Assembly (NCBI RefSeq): GCF_017488845.2
Contig: NZ_CP083373.1
Coordinates: 310,001-374,000, forward strand
Reading direction: 5' to 3'
DNA from: Ensifer canadensis
Lineage (GTDB): Bacteria > Pseudomonadota > Alphaproteobacteria > Rhizobiales > Rhizobiaceae
DNA: 64,000 nt
This document shows, piece after piece, positions 25,514 to 32,300 of the stretch (positions within the stretch are counted from its first letter, which is position 1; every line of letters starts with the position of its first letter). Position numbers and translations under genes: made by a program. The notes under the pieces are model-generated. The model did not search any database, had not been told where the DNA came from, and was given only the letters and a program-made list of their open reading frames with translations.

Positions 25514-25849
25514 TCAATCCCGCTCGGCCAAAATTTTCTGCATCCGAGAGAGTTTGCTTTCCGCAATAGCAAGCCGCTGGACAAGCACGTTCGGTCTCTC
25601 GGCCTTGTCGTCCATTGAAAAGTCACCGATGATTTCCATCGGGTGGGCGTTCAGGACTTCGCAGATTTGAATCAAGGTTGGAACGGAAAGGCGGTTCGCC
25701 CCGCGCTCATATTTCTGGATCTGCTGGAACGTTATGCCAAGCGCCGCCGCCACCTTCTCCTGGGAAAGCCCCCGCATTTGACGGATTGTTCTGAGACGCT
25801 CACCAATTTGCAGGGAAAGCGCCATCGAGGTTTCGTTCATCTTGGCCAT
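25514..25849 (-). CDS. XRE-family transcriptional regulator
   Basis: Encodes 111 residues. Residues 13-70 form a classical Cro/C1 helix-turn-helix (IGERLRTIRQMRGLSQEKVA, then AALGITFQQIQKYERGANRL). The C-terminal 35 residues form a charged helix. The type is common in rhizobia, related to the PraR/XRE group that regulates quorum-sensing and surface traits, but the target here is not evident. GGAG lies nine bases before the start. No transfer-box copy lies in front of this one, unlike the two other HTH genes. Confidence 0.8.
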   Translation of the reverse strand: MAKMNETSMALSLQIGERLRTIRQMRGLSQEKVAAALGITFQQIQKYERGANRLSVPTLIQICEVLNAHPMEIIGDFSMDDKAERPNVLVQRLAIAESKLSRMQKILAERD

Positions 25850-26017
25850 GTATACGCACTCCGCTTCTGAAACACGGGCCTATATGGAACAAGACCACTT
25901 GGCGTCACAACTCGCAGATCTGTGGGTAGACAGGCGCTTTCGAGCGGTGGCGGAGTTCACCCCTCGATGCTTGGCGCCGAGTAGCGCCACGGCGATTATC
26001 TCTGGCGCCGACCGGCG

Positions 26018-26266
26018 TCATCCCTGAACCGGGCGCACGCCACCAGCCGGCGCCTGTATCCGCACCTCGACATTCTTGCGGCCGCACTTGGCGCACTTGG
26101 CGTGGCCTCTGACATAGATCGGATGATCGCGCCCGAGCTTCTTCACGAACGGCTCTATCGGGCTGATTCCGCCGCGGCTGCAATCCAAGCACCAGAGATT
26201 AAACTGATAGCCGTCATCCAGCAGTTTTCCGAGCGTATCTATAATGACCGGCTGTTTCCTAGACAT
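26018..26266 (-). CDS. Small zinc-ribbon-like protein
   Basis: Encodes 82 residues from the ATG at 26266 (MSRKQPVIIDTLGKLLDDGY), with GAGGAA upstream. Two CxxC pairs (WCLDC and CAKC, 38 residues apart) are arranged as a zinc ribbon. The sequence between them (IEPFVKKLGRDHPIYVRG) is basic. This could bind nucleic acid. No named family. Confidence 0.6.
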   Translation of the reverse strand: MSRKQPVIIDTLGKLLDDGYQFNLWCLDCSRGGISPIEPFVKKLGRDHPIYVRGHAKCAKCGRKNVEVRIQAPAGGVRPVQG

Positions 26267-26334
26267 GCGCTTTCTTCCTCGATCGAGGTTTTGACAAGCC
26301 GCATGTCGTGAAAGGGCCCGCCAGCGCCAGTGGG

Positions 26335-26508
26335 TCAGGACTTCTTGGCCGGTGGCCATTCAATCCGGTGTTCGAAGCAATACCAGTTTGGCGCCGCCCG
26401 TCCGTGGGCATAGCCGAACGCGCCCCACTTCCTGCAGCCTGGATGTTCGCACAGGTGCTCGAACAGGCCGCTTTCCGCTCTCTTGGTAGCGCCAACTTCG
26501 TCGCTCAT
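26335..26508 (-). CDS. Small zinc-binding-like protein
   Basis: Encodes 57 residues: MSDEVGATKRAESGLFEHLC followed by EHPGCRKWGAFGYAHGRA and WYCFEHRIEW. The CEHPGC...CFEH arrangement of Cys and His is a likely zinc-binding site, and the protein type is familiar from rhizobial genomes. AAGGC lies eight bases before the ATG. It is placed 70 bases upstream of the other zinc-ribbon gene on the same strand, so the two may be transcribed together. Confidence 0.6.
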   Translation of the reverse strand: MSDEVGATKRAESGLFEHLCEHPGCRKWGAFGYAHGRAAPNWYCFEHRIEWPPAKKS

Positions 26509-26588
26509 GCTCAATGCCTTCTGAGTATGTTTGTTCTACAAATGTTCTCATAGGCGCAGAGAGTCAACGACCAGTTTTAGGGAGGGCG

Positions 26589-26834
26589 TCAGTGATGTTT
26601 CGGTGCGAGCAGCACGACGCCGGCGCCGAGGTCAAACATTTCCGTTTCCGCATTCATTGTCAGGTAATTGTTGTCCGCCAACTCGATCAAAGCCTCGGCG
26701 ACTTCATTTCGTGACCAACCGGCGGCCTCGGCTTTTGCGGCCAAATATTGGAATTCAGCCTCAAGCGCTTCCTGGCAGTGAAGGCTGCGATCGGGATGGC
26801 ATTTCGAATGCTTCGGCGCGGGGATTTTCGGCAT
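26589..26834 (-). CDS. Small hypothetical protein
   Basis: Encodes 81 residues from the ATG at 26834, preceded by GGAGGAAA at good spacing. The start MPKIPAPKHSKCHPDRSLHC has two cysteines and two histidines; the middle is helical (AAKAEAAGWSRNEVAEALIE) and resembles proteins found in several rhizobial plasmids. Function unknown. Confidence 0.6.
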   Translation of the reverse strand: MPKIPAPKHSKCHPDRSLHCQEALEAEFQYLAAKAEAAGWSRNEVAEALIELADNNYLTMNAETEMFDLGAGVVLLAPKHH

Positions 26835-27052
26835 GGCGTTTCCTCCTGCACAATATGTTAGGACGCGGGTTGCCGTGCACAAGGCTTAGCTAATTCACAG
26901 ATGCTCTCTCGAACATTATGTGCTCCATCCGCGCCGGTATGCCTCCTCGAGCATGTCTCGCCACATGTCGCCATCGTAACTTGCCTCAGCAAGCAGGAAG
27001 ACGGCCACAAAGCAAAACCTCGCGCAGCCGGGCCAGTGGATCGAGTTCCGAC

Positions 27053-27478
27053 CTATTTCTTAGGTCCGCAAATCAACGGTCGAAGCTCCTGCACGATCAC
27101 GCCCGCCTTGGGCGATAGCATCACGCCGATCCAGCTGTCGGAAAATGTTCCAGCCTCATCGACAGGTGAAAGCCAAACCACTTCGTTTGTCGCGAGTTCG
27201 ATTTTCACCTCACTGCCGATCGGACTGCCGGCGACGGTCTGGACGTAGTGGCGCTTGATCGGATGGTCGTTTCCCGCCTCATCGATCAGTCGGTTCTCGC
27301 TATAGTCTACCGCGATTTCGCCGATCTCCCCGCTCGACTTGCAATCGATCAGCCGCTCGCACCGAATGACCGAGGTGAAAGCGCAGGTCCAGGTGAGGCC
27401 GCTACGCCACATCGGATTGTCCCCCGCACTTGCGGTGGTCGCCGCAAGGAGCAGTGCCGCAGCCAACGGTTTCTTCAG
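27053..27478 (-). CDS. Secreted protein of unknown function, transfer-box controlled
   Basis: Encodes about 140 residues with a signal peptide ending TASA; the mature part is GDNPMWRSGLTWTCAFTSVI and has four cysteines. The start is unusual. The first standard start (TTG, 27466) cuts into the signal peptide, while a CTG at 27478 would give LKKPLAAALLLAATTASA, a textbook signal sequence, with GGGGGA about ten bases upstream. I use the CTG but this is unproven. A transfer-box lies 60 bases upstream (27538-27557), so the gene likely belongs to the transfer regulon. Confidence 0.6.
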   Translation of the reverse strand: MKKPLAAALLLAATTASAGDNPMWRSGLTWTCAFTSVIRCERLIDCKSSGEIGEIAVDYSENRLIDEAGNDHPIKRHYVQTVAGSPIGSEVKIELATNEVVWLSPVDEAGTFSDSWIGVMLSPKAGVIVQELRPLICGPKK

Positions 27479-27537
27479 GATTGTCTCATCCCCCTTTGGT
27501 CCGAATGCATAGTTCGAAGCGAAAACGTGGGGCGATG

Positions 27538-27557
27538 ATAAACTATAATTTATAATT
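27538..27557 (-). promoter_or_regulatory. Transfer-box site 4 (upstream of secreted gene)
   Basis: ATAAACTATAATTTATAATT contains the 14-base core TAAACTATAATTTA with full consensus. It lies between the HTH gene (minus, ends at 27591) and the start of the secreted-protein gene at 27478. Confidence 0.65.
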
Positions 27558-27590
27558 CGTGCAATGACTCCGTGACCGGACGATACACGT

Positions 27591-27857
27591 TCAGTTGTCG
27601 CTAGATTTCACGCCCATCATCAACTCTTGCAGAGGAACCTTCAGATTCGTGCTAATCCGCGTAATGACCTGCAATGATGGGTTGGCTGTCCCATTAAGGA
27701 TTCCAAAATAGTAAGGATTGGTAATCTCACAGAGACGAGCCATATCTTTTTTAGCCAGCCCGCGCTTTTCCCGCTCGCGCTCCATGACCATCGCCATGTT
27801 TCGCAGGATCATCGTCCCAAGGTCTGTGTCGGGCTTCTTACGCTTGCTCGTCGCCAT
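27591..27857 (-). CDS. Small XRE-family regulator, candidate transfer-box reader
   Basis: Encodes 88 residues. A Cro-type helix-turn-helix covers MEREREKRGLAKKDMARLCE then ITNPYYFGILNGTANPSLQV, with helix 4-5 in ITRISTNLKVPLQELMMG. A transfer-box begins four bases upstream of its start codon, so a bound protein would block its own translation start or promoter: strong grounds for autoregulation. The box also serves the divergent secreted-protein gene. Among the three HTH proteins this is the best candidate for the common repressor. Confidence 0.75.
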   Translation of the reverse strand: MATSKRKKPDTDLGTMILRNMAMVMEREREKRGLAKKDMARLCEITNPYYFGILNGTANPSLQVITRISTNLKVPLQELMMGVKSSDN

Positions 27858-27860
27858 AGG

Positions 27861-27876
27861 ATAAACTATAATTTAC
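27861..27876. promoter_or_regulatory. Transfer-box site 5 (HTH gene / divergent secreted gene)
   Basis: ATAAACTATAATTTAC, full consensus core TAAACTATAATTTA. It lies in the 48-base gap between the divergent HTH gene and the secreted-protein gene at 27906. Confidence 0.7.
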
Positions 27877-27905
27877 TCGTTGCTGTGTTTGATGGGATAT
27901 TGCCG

Positions 27906-28415
27906 ATGTTTGCCAAAGCTAAGTCTGTAACCGTCCTCGTCGCAGTGTTTCTGACGACCGCCGCGCTTCCCACCCCCGCTTCTGGGAGCGAATGGGGTTG
28001 CGAAGTCTTGCTGTGCGCGTCGTCTTCCAATCCCTCTTGGCGCGGTGTTCCCGCCTGCCATCCGCCGGTGGCTCGCCTCATCTCCGCGATGAAGAAGCCG
28101 GGATTCAATTGGCCGACCTGCCCCGAAGGAGGGACGGGATCGCCAGGCTACGAGAGATATGCGGAATGCCCGGAAGGCTATCAGGTGAGGAGCAGAAGGG
28201 ACGGCGACGGCTTCCCCAGGAAGGGCGACCTGTGCATCAAGACAGTCAACATTTGCCAAGGCAATGCGCACGGTCTTTACAACTCTGATCGGCAGCGGCG
28301 CTGCATACAATCGGTCTCCATTTCTCGGCCTCTCAGGTCAGAGCCCTACTTCTTCGACATCAAGAATGATACTTCTGGCAAAACCGAGCGGCATTGGTTC
28401 GGCTTGCACAAGTAA
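27906..28415 (+). CDS. Secreted cysteine-rich protein of conjugative elements
   Basis: Encodes 169 residues from the ATG at 27906. The signal peptide MFAKAKSVTVLVAVFLTTAA ends before SGSEWGCEVLLCASSSNPSW. The mature part has eight cysteines in pairs (WGC, LLC, PAC, PTC, AEC, DLC, NIC, RRC), pointing to a periplasmic disulfide-bonded fold. Proteins starting with the WGCEVLLC-like block are found near T4SS genes in several proteobacterial plasmids, as far as I recall; the role is unknown. It shares its operator with the HTH gene. It may act at the transfer apparatus, for example in surface or entry functions. Confidence 0.7.
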   Translation: MFAKAKSVTVLVAVFLTTAALPTPASGSEWGCEVLLCASSSNPSWRGVPACHPPVARLISAMKKPGFNWPTCPEGGTGSPGYERYAECPEGYQVRSRRDGDGFPRKGDLCIKTVNICQGNAHGLYNSDRQRRCIQSVSISRPLRSEPYFFDIKNDTSGKTERHWFGLHK

Positions 28416-29050
28416 ACGGATTCGAGCGGGTAAGGAAGGTTTAATCCATGCGATGTGTCAACCGCCACACCCTTCTCGGCCACGTCTTGAAAGTGAACAT
28501 TTGCCACCAATCGGGAATGGGTTGCCACATGGTGACAGCAAGTCGGCGACCGCCTGATTCCAGGTTGCGATCCTCGACAAAAAGCAGGCCGAGTGGATCA
28601 AGGATAGCCTCGGGCAGGTCTCGTCTATGTCGCTCCCGGATCTCGAATGCCAGCTACGAGCGGGACGGTGAACAGGTTTACACCATCGACGTCATCGCGC
28701 AGCATCTTCAACCCGCTTTCGGAGAGCAGGGCTCACAACCATCAATAAAACTCTTGGGCGACTTGTCCCTCTGAGCCACCGCCCGTTCCGGTCGGCCGCG
28801 CTCGATGCCGCCGGCACGAAGCCTGCCTTCGGCTGTCTCCGCCGATTGCGGTAACGATCGCTTGTCCAGTCGGGTGCTTCGCGCCCGTACAGGAAGCCCG
28901 TTCCGGGCCACATCTTTGTTTCCGCCCCATGACAGCGGTGCCCGAGCCGGTCAAGCGGCCCGTGAAGCCGTTGCATCTTCCGCGCCAGTCCGCCGAGGGC
29001 GGACCCGAGAAGATGCGCCACCTTCCGCGCCACACCGCTTGACAGTCTCG
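28416..29050. other. Non-coding or decayed stretch
   Basis: No gene is supported. A short frame near 28560 (QVAILDKKQAEWIKDSLGQV) looks protein-like but has no start and stops after about 40 residues. The rest is G+C-rich with no ribosome site on either strand. Confidence 0.35.
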
Positions 29051-29054
29051 CTCC

Positions 29055-29170
29055 CCGCCGTGGGGCGGGCTCAAGCCCACCCCCTCTGTCCGGGGGAATG
29101 TCAGAGGCCATTCCCCCGGAAAGACCGGGGAGGCTTCGCCCGAAAGGGGCTTCCCTTCGGGAAACGGGAA
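29055..29170 (+). other. Structured leader of the DUF932 gene
   Basis: A row of inverted repeats: GGGC-TCAA-GCCC near 29066; TCCGGGGGAATG (29089-29100) with CATTCCCCCGGA (29109-29120), a perfect 12-bp stem with an 8-base loop; then GCCCGAAAGGGGC and TTCCC-TTC-GGGAA just before the ribosome site. As RNA it would be a compact multi-hairpin leader. It could act as an attenuator, a small RNA, or a DNA cruciform for a plasmid protein. Confidence 0.5.
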
Positions 29171-29185
29171 AACAGGAGACAGACA

Positions 29186-30034
29186 ATGAGCATCTACGCC
29201 CGAACCGCCCGCTTCGACACCGGCCGCGCCCTGACCGAAACCGAGATGCGCCATATCGCGCCGTCAATCTTTGCCGTGACCGCCCATGAGAGCCGGTCCG
29301 AACGTTTCGAACCCATCCCGACCATCGAGGTATTGCGCGGCCTTATGAACGAAGGCTTCATGCCCGTCGGCGCCAAGCAGTCGCGCAGCCGCATCGAAGG
29401 CATGGCCGATTTTACCAAGCACCTCATCCGGCTACGCCGCATCGATGACGGCAAGATCTACAATGTCGGGGATACGGTTTGCGAAATCCTCCTGAAAAAC
29501 GCCAATGACGGAACCAGCGCCTACGAGCTGATGGCCGGGCTTTTCCGTGTCCGTTGCCTCAATTCCTTGGTGACGCAGACCGGCACCATCGATGCCAACA
29601 AGGTTCGCCATTCCGGTGACGTCCAACACAAGGTCATCGAGGGCACCTATCGCGTTCTCGGCGAGGCTGAGCGAACCCTTGCCGCCCCGCAGGACTGGTC
29701 GACCATGCGGATGAACCATGAGGAGGCGGGCATTCTTGCGGATGCCGCCCATGTTCTCCGCTTTGGAGACAACGAAGGCGAGACGACCACGCCCATCAGG
29801 GCGGAGCAGTTACTTGTCCCCCGCCGCCACGACGACAGCGCCAATGATCTATGGACCGTCTGGAATGTGGTTCAGGAGAACGCCATTAAGGGCGGATTGC
29901 GCGGCGTCGGCCGTGACGATCTCGGAAGGCCCCGTCGTGTGAAGTCCCGCGCCGTCAATGGGATTGATCAGGATATCAAGCTCAACAAAGCCCTTTGGCT
30001 CCTCGGCGAAAGGATGGCGGCGCTGAAGGCGTGA
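29186..30034 (+). CDS. DUF932 plasmid protein
   Basis: Encodes 282 residues from the ATG at 29186 with AGGAGA six bases upstream. The DUF932 (phage/plasmid-like TIGR03299) pattern is clear: RFEPIPTIEVLRGLMNEGFM, PVGAKQSRSRIEGMADFTKH, VGDTVCEILLKNANDGTSAY, LMAGLFRVRCLNSLV and DLWTVWNVVQENAIKGGL. Such proteins are widespread on conjugative plasmids and are often very highly conserved; they have been linked to protection of incoming DNA but no mechanism is settled. It is followed by a small gene on the same strand. Confidence 0.9.
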   Translation: MSIYARTARFDTGRALTETEMRHIAPSIFAVTAHESRSERFEPIPTIEVLRGLMNEGFMPVGAKQSRSRIEGMADFTKHLIRLRRIDDGKIYNVGDTVCEILLKNANDGTSAYELMAGLFRVRCLNSLVTQTGTIDANKVRHSGDVQHKVIEGTYRVLGEAERTLAAPQDWSTMRMNHEEAGILADAAHVLRFGDNEGETTTPIRAEQLLVPRRHDDSANDLWTVWNVVQENAIKGGLRGVGRDDLGRPRRVKSRAVNGIDQDIKLNKALWLLGERMAALKA

Positions 30035-30113
30035 GCACGCAAGTCAGGTGTGCCGCCGAAAGAGGCGGCGCATCGCCCAGCGCTCGGAAATCCGTCCGTT
30101 CGAAGGAAGCATC

Positions 30114-30329
30114 ATGACGACCAAACTTCGCACCCTCACCCCTGAAGAGCACGCCACCCTTCAGGCTTACGCGCTCGAAAACGGTCGCCGTTGGAAATCC
30201 AAACTCCGCGAAGACTGGATGAATGCTCGTACCACCGGCATCCTGCAGGCGCTTCGCAATTCGCACGGCCCTAGCTGGTTGGTGTCCTACTCCCTGACGA
30301 AGCGATCACCGCCAACCGAAGGCGAGTAG
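30114..30329 (+). CDS. Small protein downstream of DUF932
   Basis: Encodes 71 residues from the ATG at 30114 with GAAGGA six bases upstream. The sequence (MTTKLRTLTPEEHATLQAYA then LENGRRWKSKLREDWMNART) is basic and helical, with DNA-binding character. It is commonly the partner gene after DUF932 in rhizobial plasmids. Function unknown. Convergent with the virC2-like gene. Confidence 0.65.
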   Translation: MTTKLRTLTPEEHATLQAYALENGRRWKSKLREDWMNARTTGILQALRNSHGPSWLVSYSLTKRSPPTEGE

Positions 30330-30380
30330 CCAGTGATCCCCGTGACGGCCGACAAGCGTGTAAGCGTCCGCTTCTCCCGG

Positions 30381-30764
30381 TCAGGAAATATCGGGAATCC
30401 GGTCCGCGATTTTCAGGAGATAGTCGTCGATCGCCTCCTCGATGTAGCTGTTGAACTTGCGGCGCTCGACGGCCGCGAGGATCTTCAACGTCTTGTGGAC
30501 CTCGGCACGAATATGGATTCCGGTGGTGACCTTTTCGGTGTCGCGAAAGCGCTTTCCGGCGATCGGATCGCGGCTTTCGCCTTTGGCAACCAGGTCGCGG
30601 AACTGGGTTCGGCCAACGGTCGGCTGTTTTGAGATGGACGCCCCCTCATCTTCGCGGCTTATCCGAGGAGGAGAGGCGGCCGGTTTTTCGCGCACGGTTG
30701 GACGCTCGCGGCCAGTCGAAATCAGCCCAAGGACGAGATTCTTGCTGTCCGATCCTTCGCTCAT
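30381..30764 (-). CDS. VirC2-like ribbon-helix-helix protein
   Basis: Encodes 127 residues. The first 80 are unstructured and Arg/Ser-rich; the last 45 form a ribbon-helix-helix-like fold (TTGIHIRAEVHKTLKILAAV then ERRKFNSYIEEAIDDYLLK). It starts inside the end of the ParA/VirC1-like gene (ATGA), so the two act together. In Ti plasmids VirC1 (ParA-like) and VirC2 (RHH) bind next to the T-DNA border and help relaxosome assembly. The same pairing beside a relaxase operon suggests an analogous role here. A ParA-ParG-type partition pair is the alternative. Confidence 0.7.
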   Translation of the reverse strand: MSEGSDSKNLVLGLISTGRERPTVREKPAASPPRISREDEGASISKQPTVGRTQFRDLVAKGESRDPIAGKRFRDTEKVTTGIHIRAEVHKTLKILAAVERRKFNSYIEEAIDDYLLKIADRIPDIS

Positions 30765-31444
30765 AGCTGAGCCTCCTTCGCGGTCGATCTATAGAGAGCG
30801 AGGAGTTCGCCAAGCAGCGTTTCCATTTCTGCGATCGCCTTCGGATCCGACCTCGCCGTGGTCTGCAGCGTTCCGGCCGCGCCAATCGATTGATAGGAGG
30901 CGCGCCGCGCTATTGGCTGGGATGCGAGGGCGACCCCACTTTCCCGCAGGATTTCGCGTAGCGGTTCGTGCGCCTTGGCCCGGCCGGTGACGAGATCGTG
31001 CTGGTTGATGACGATCATCGCCGCGAGCTTGCGCTTCTGATCCTCCTCGACCACGGGGATGTGATTGAGCGCGAGTTGCATACCGGCGACGACGTCGTCC
31101 TGGGTCGTCTGCAGCGGGATCAGAACGATATCGGCGCAGTAGAGGCCGGCGAACAAGTTCTCGTTCGTCGTTCCCTCGATGTCGATGAAGACGACTTTGC
31201 CCTGGCGTTGGCGCTGGAGCGCCATTTTGTAGATGCGGTTCGGATCGAGGCAGCTTTCCGCTTCCAGGCGCTCCGGCCAGACATTCATCTGTTTCGACAT
31301 CGTGACCCAGCGCATCGTGTTGGCGCGGCTATCGGCATCGATCAGAAACACGTCATTGCCCGCATGGGCTGCCGTCCCCGATAGCGCGCGAACGAGCGTG
31401 GTCTTCCCGGTTCCGCCCTTCGGGTTGGCGATAGTGACGATCAT
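30761..31444 (-). CDS. VirC1/ParA-like ATPase
   Basis: Encodes 227 residues. Deviant Walker A IANPKGGTGKTTLVRAL, A' motif FLIDADSRANTMRW, Walker B VVFIDIEGTTNENL. The TRW-like MRW after the A' motif and the short length resemble VirC1 of Agrobacterium more than RepA or chromosomal ParA. VirC1 recruits the relaxosome to the cell pole and the VirD4 coupling protein. The gene is divergent from mobC-relaxase, across the candidate oriT, and has a transfer-box 20 bases before its start. A plasmid partition role remains possible. Confidence 0.8.
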   Translation of the reverse strand: MIVTIANPKGGTGKTTLVRALSGTAAHAGNDVFLIDADSRANTMRWVTMSKQMNVWPERLEAESCLDPNRIYKMALQRQRQGKVVFIDIEGTTNENLFAGLYCADIVLIPLQTTQDDVVAGMQLALNHIPVVEEDQKRKLAAMIVINQHDLVTGRAKAHEPLREILRESGVALASQPIARRASYQSIGAAGTLQTTARSDPKAIAEMETLLGELLALYRSTAKEAQL

Positions 31445-31464
31445 GGTGGCTCCTTCAGTTCAAG

Positions 31465-31484
31465 AATAAATTATAATTAATTAC
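31465..31484 (-). promoter_or_regulatory. Transfer-box site 6 (upstream of virC1-like gene)
   Basis: AATAAATTATAATTAATTAC with core TAAATTATAATTAA, 20-40 bases before the ParA/VirC1-like start codon. Confidence 0.6.
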
Positions 31485-31786
31485 AAAAGTTGCCTTTCGC
31501 AACGTAATTATTGCCCGTTGCTCGTTCACCATTGATGATTGATGACCGATGATTGCCCGCTGACGACGGGTAATGGTCAATAGGCAATCAACAATGTGGC
31601 CATTAATGATGAACAACATGTGCACTGCTAATTGTTGATTATCAACGATGAATAACCAGTTTCCAGCGCTGCAAGTGGGGATGAGCGCGTTAACAACGGG
31701 TAATTGTTCGCGCCTGAGTTTGTCGGTTCGCGCCAATCGGCCGAGGTGGTCGGATCGAGATCGTCGGTATCTGTGGATTGAAATTG

Positions 31787-31803
31787 ATAATAAATTATAG
31801 TTG
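31787..31803 (+). promoter_or_regulatory. Transfer-box site 7 (upstream of mobC-relaxase)
   Basis: ATAATAAATTATAGTTG; on the complementary strand the core is CAACTATAATTTATTAT. One half-site is well kept and the other is degenerate. It is about 130 bases before mobC. Confidence 0.5.
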
Positions 31804-31826
31804 TCTTTTCTGTGGCAGGATAGTCA

Positions 31827-31843
31827 AGTTTGTGGTACAAACT
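31827..31843 (+). repeat. Inverted repeat in the candidate oriT
   Basis: AGTTTGT and ACAAACT are perfect 7-base arms around a GGT loop, about 90 bases before mobC. Relaxases commonly recognise an inverted repeat next to nic. Confidence 0.5.
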
Positions 31844-31931
31844 CGACGTTGCCCCGCCTCCGGCAGGGCCGTGGTTCGCGCCTCTGGCGCTCCGGGTCGC
31901 CTCCGGCAACCTGACAAGCGGGAAGGAAACA

Positions 31932-32300
31932 ATGCGGAGCGAGGTGATTAGGGTCCGTTTGCAGCCGGAGGAGCGCGAGGCGCTTGCCGTGTTGTGCGGA
32001 GAAGACCGCACCGCCAGCGACGTGATCCGGCTGCTGTTTCGCGATCAGGCGGGCCTTCCGCTTCCGGTTGGATCGTCCGAGGCAGACGCGCTGCGCGACA
32101 CCAATGAGGAGCTGCGGCGGATCGGTATCAATCTCAACCAGGCGGTCCGGGCGATGAATGAGGGGCGCGTCGCCTATGAACCGGATCTCGACGCGGCGCT
32201 GCGCACTCTTCTCGACGGCCTGTTTCGGCTGCGGGCCGACGTCGACCTGATGCTGCGGATCAGCTGTGGGGAGCGGAGGGGGACTGGCCGTGGCGCATGA
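31932..32300 (+). CDS. mobC: MobC-like relaxosome protein
   Basis: Encodes 122 residues from the ATG at 31932 with AAGGAAA six bases upstream. The N-terminus is a ribbon-helix-helix-like DNA-binding part (MRSEVIRVRLQPEEREALAV then LCGEDRTASDVIRLLF). The later LRRIGINLNQAVRAMNEG is the signature of MobC-type relaxosome accessory proteins (NLNQ followed by a helix). It overlaps the relaxase gene by about 11 bases, typical of MobC-relaxase pairs, and would help the relaxase bind and melt oriT. Confidence 0.85.
   Translation: MRSEVIRVRLQPEEREALAVLCGEDRTASDVIRLLFRDQAGLPLPVGSSEADALRDTNEELRRIGINLNQAVRAMNEGRVAYEPDLDAALRTLLDGLFRLRADVDLMLRISCGERRGTGRGA

Larger units (their letters stand above)
31445..31931. 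other. Divergent control region with candidate oriT
   Basis: 487 bases between the virC1-like gene and mobC. It has two transfer-boxes at its flanks, four copies of ATTRCCCG or its complement (31510, 31552, 31567, 31697), many short ATTGATGATTGATG-type repeats, a hairpin AGTTTGT-GGT-ACAAACT (31827-31843), and two direct copies of GCCTCCGGCA within 31850-31910. A frame of 93 codons on the minus strand here is not believed to be a gene. oriT usually lies in such a place, directly before mobC and the relaxase gene; the nic site cannot be fixed from sequence. Confidence 0.55.

Noticed and set aside
28805..29185. N-terminal extension of the DUF932 protein by 127 codons
   Set aside because: The extension is low-complexity and covers the hairpin leader; the ATG at 29186 has a good ribosome site and fits family length.
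31455..31736. A 93-codon open frame between the virC1-like gene and mobC
   Set aside because: It lies over the repeat-rich control region and a transfer-box, has no ribosome site, and its sequence mirrors the repeats; better read as non-coding oriT/operator DNA.
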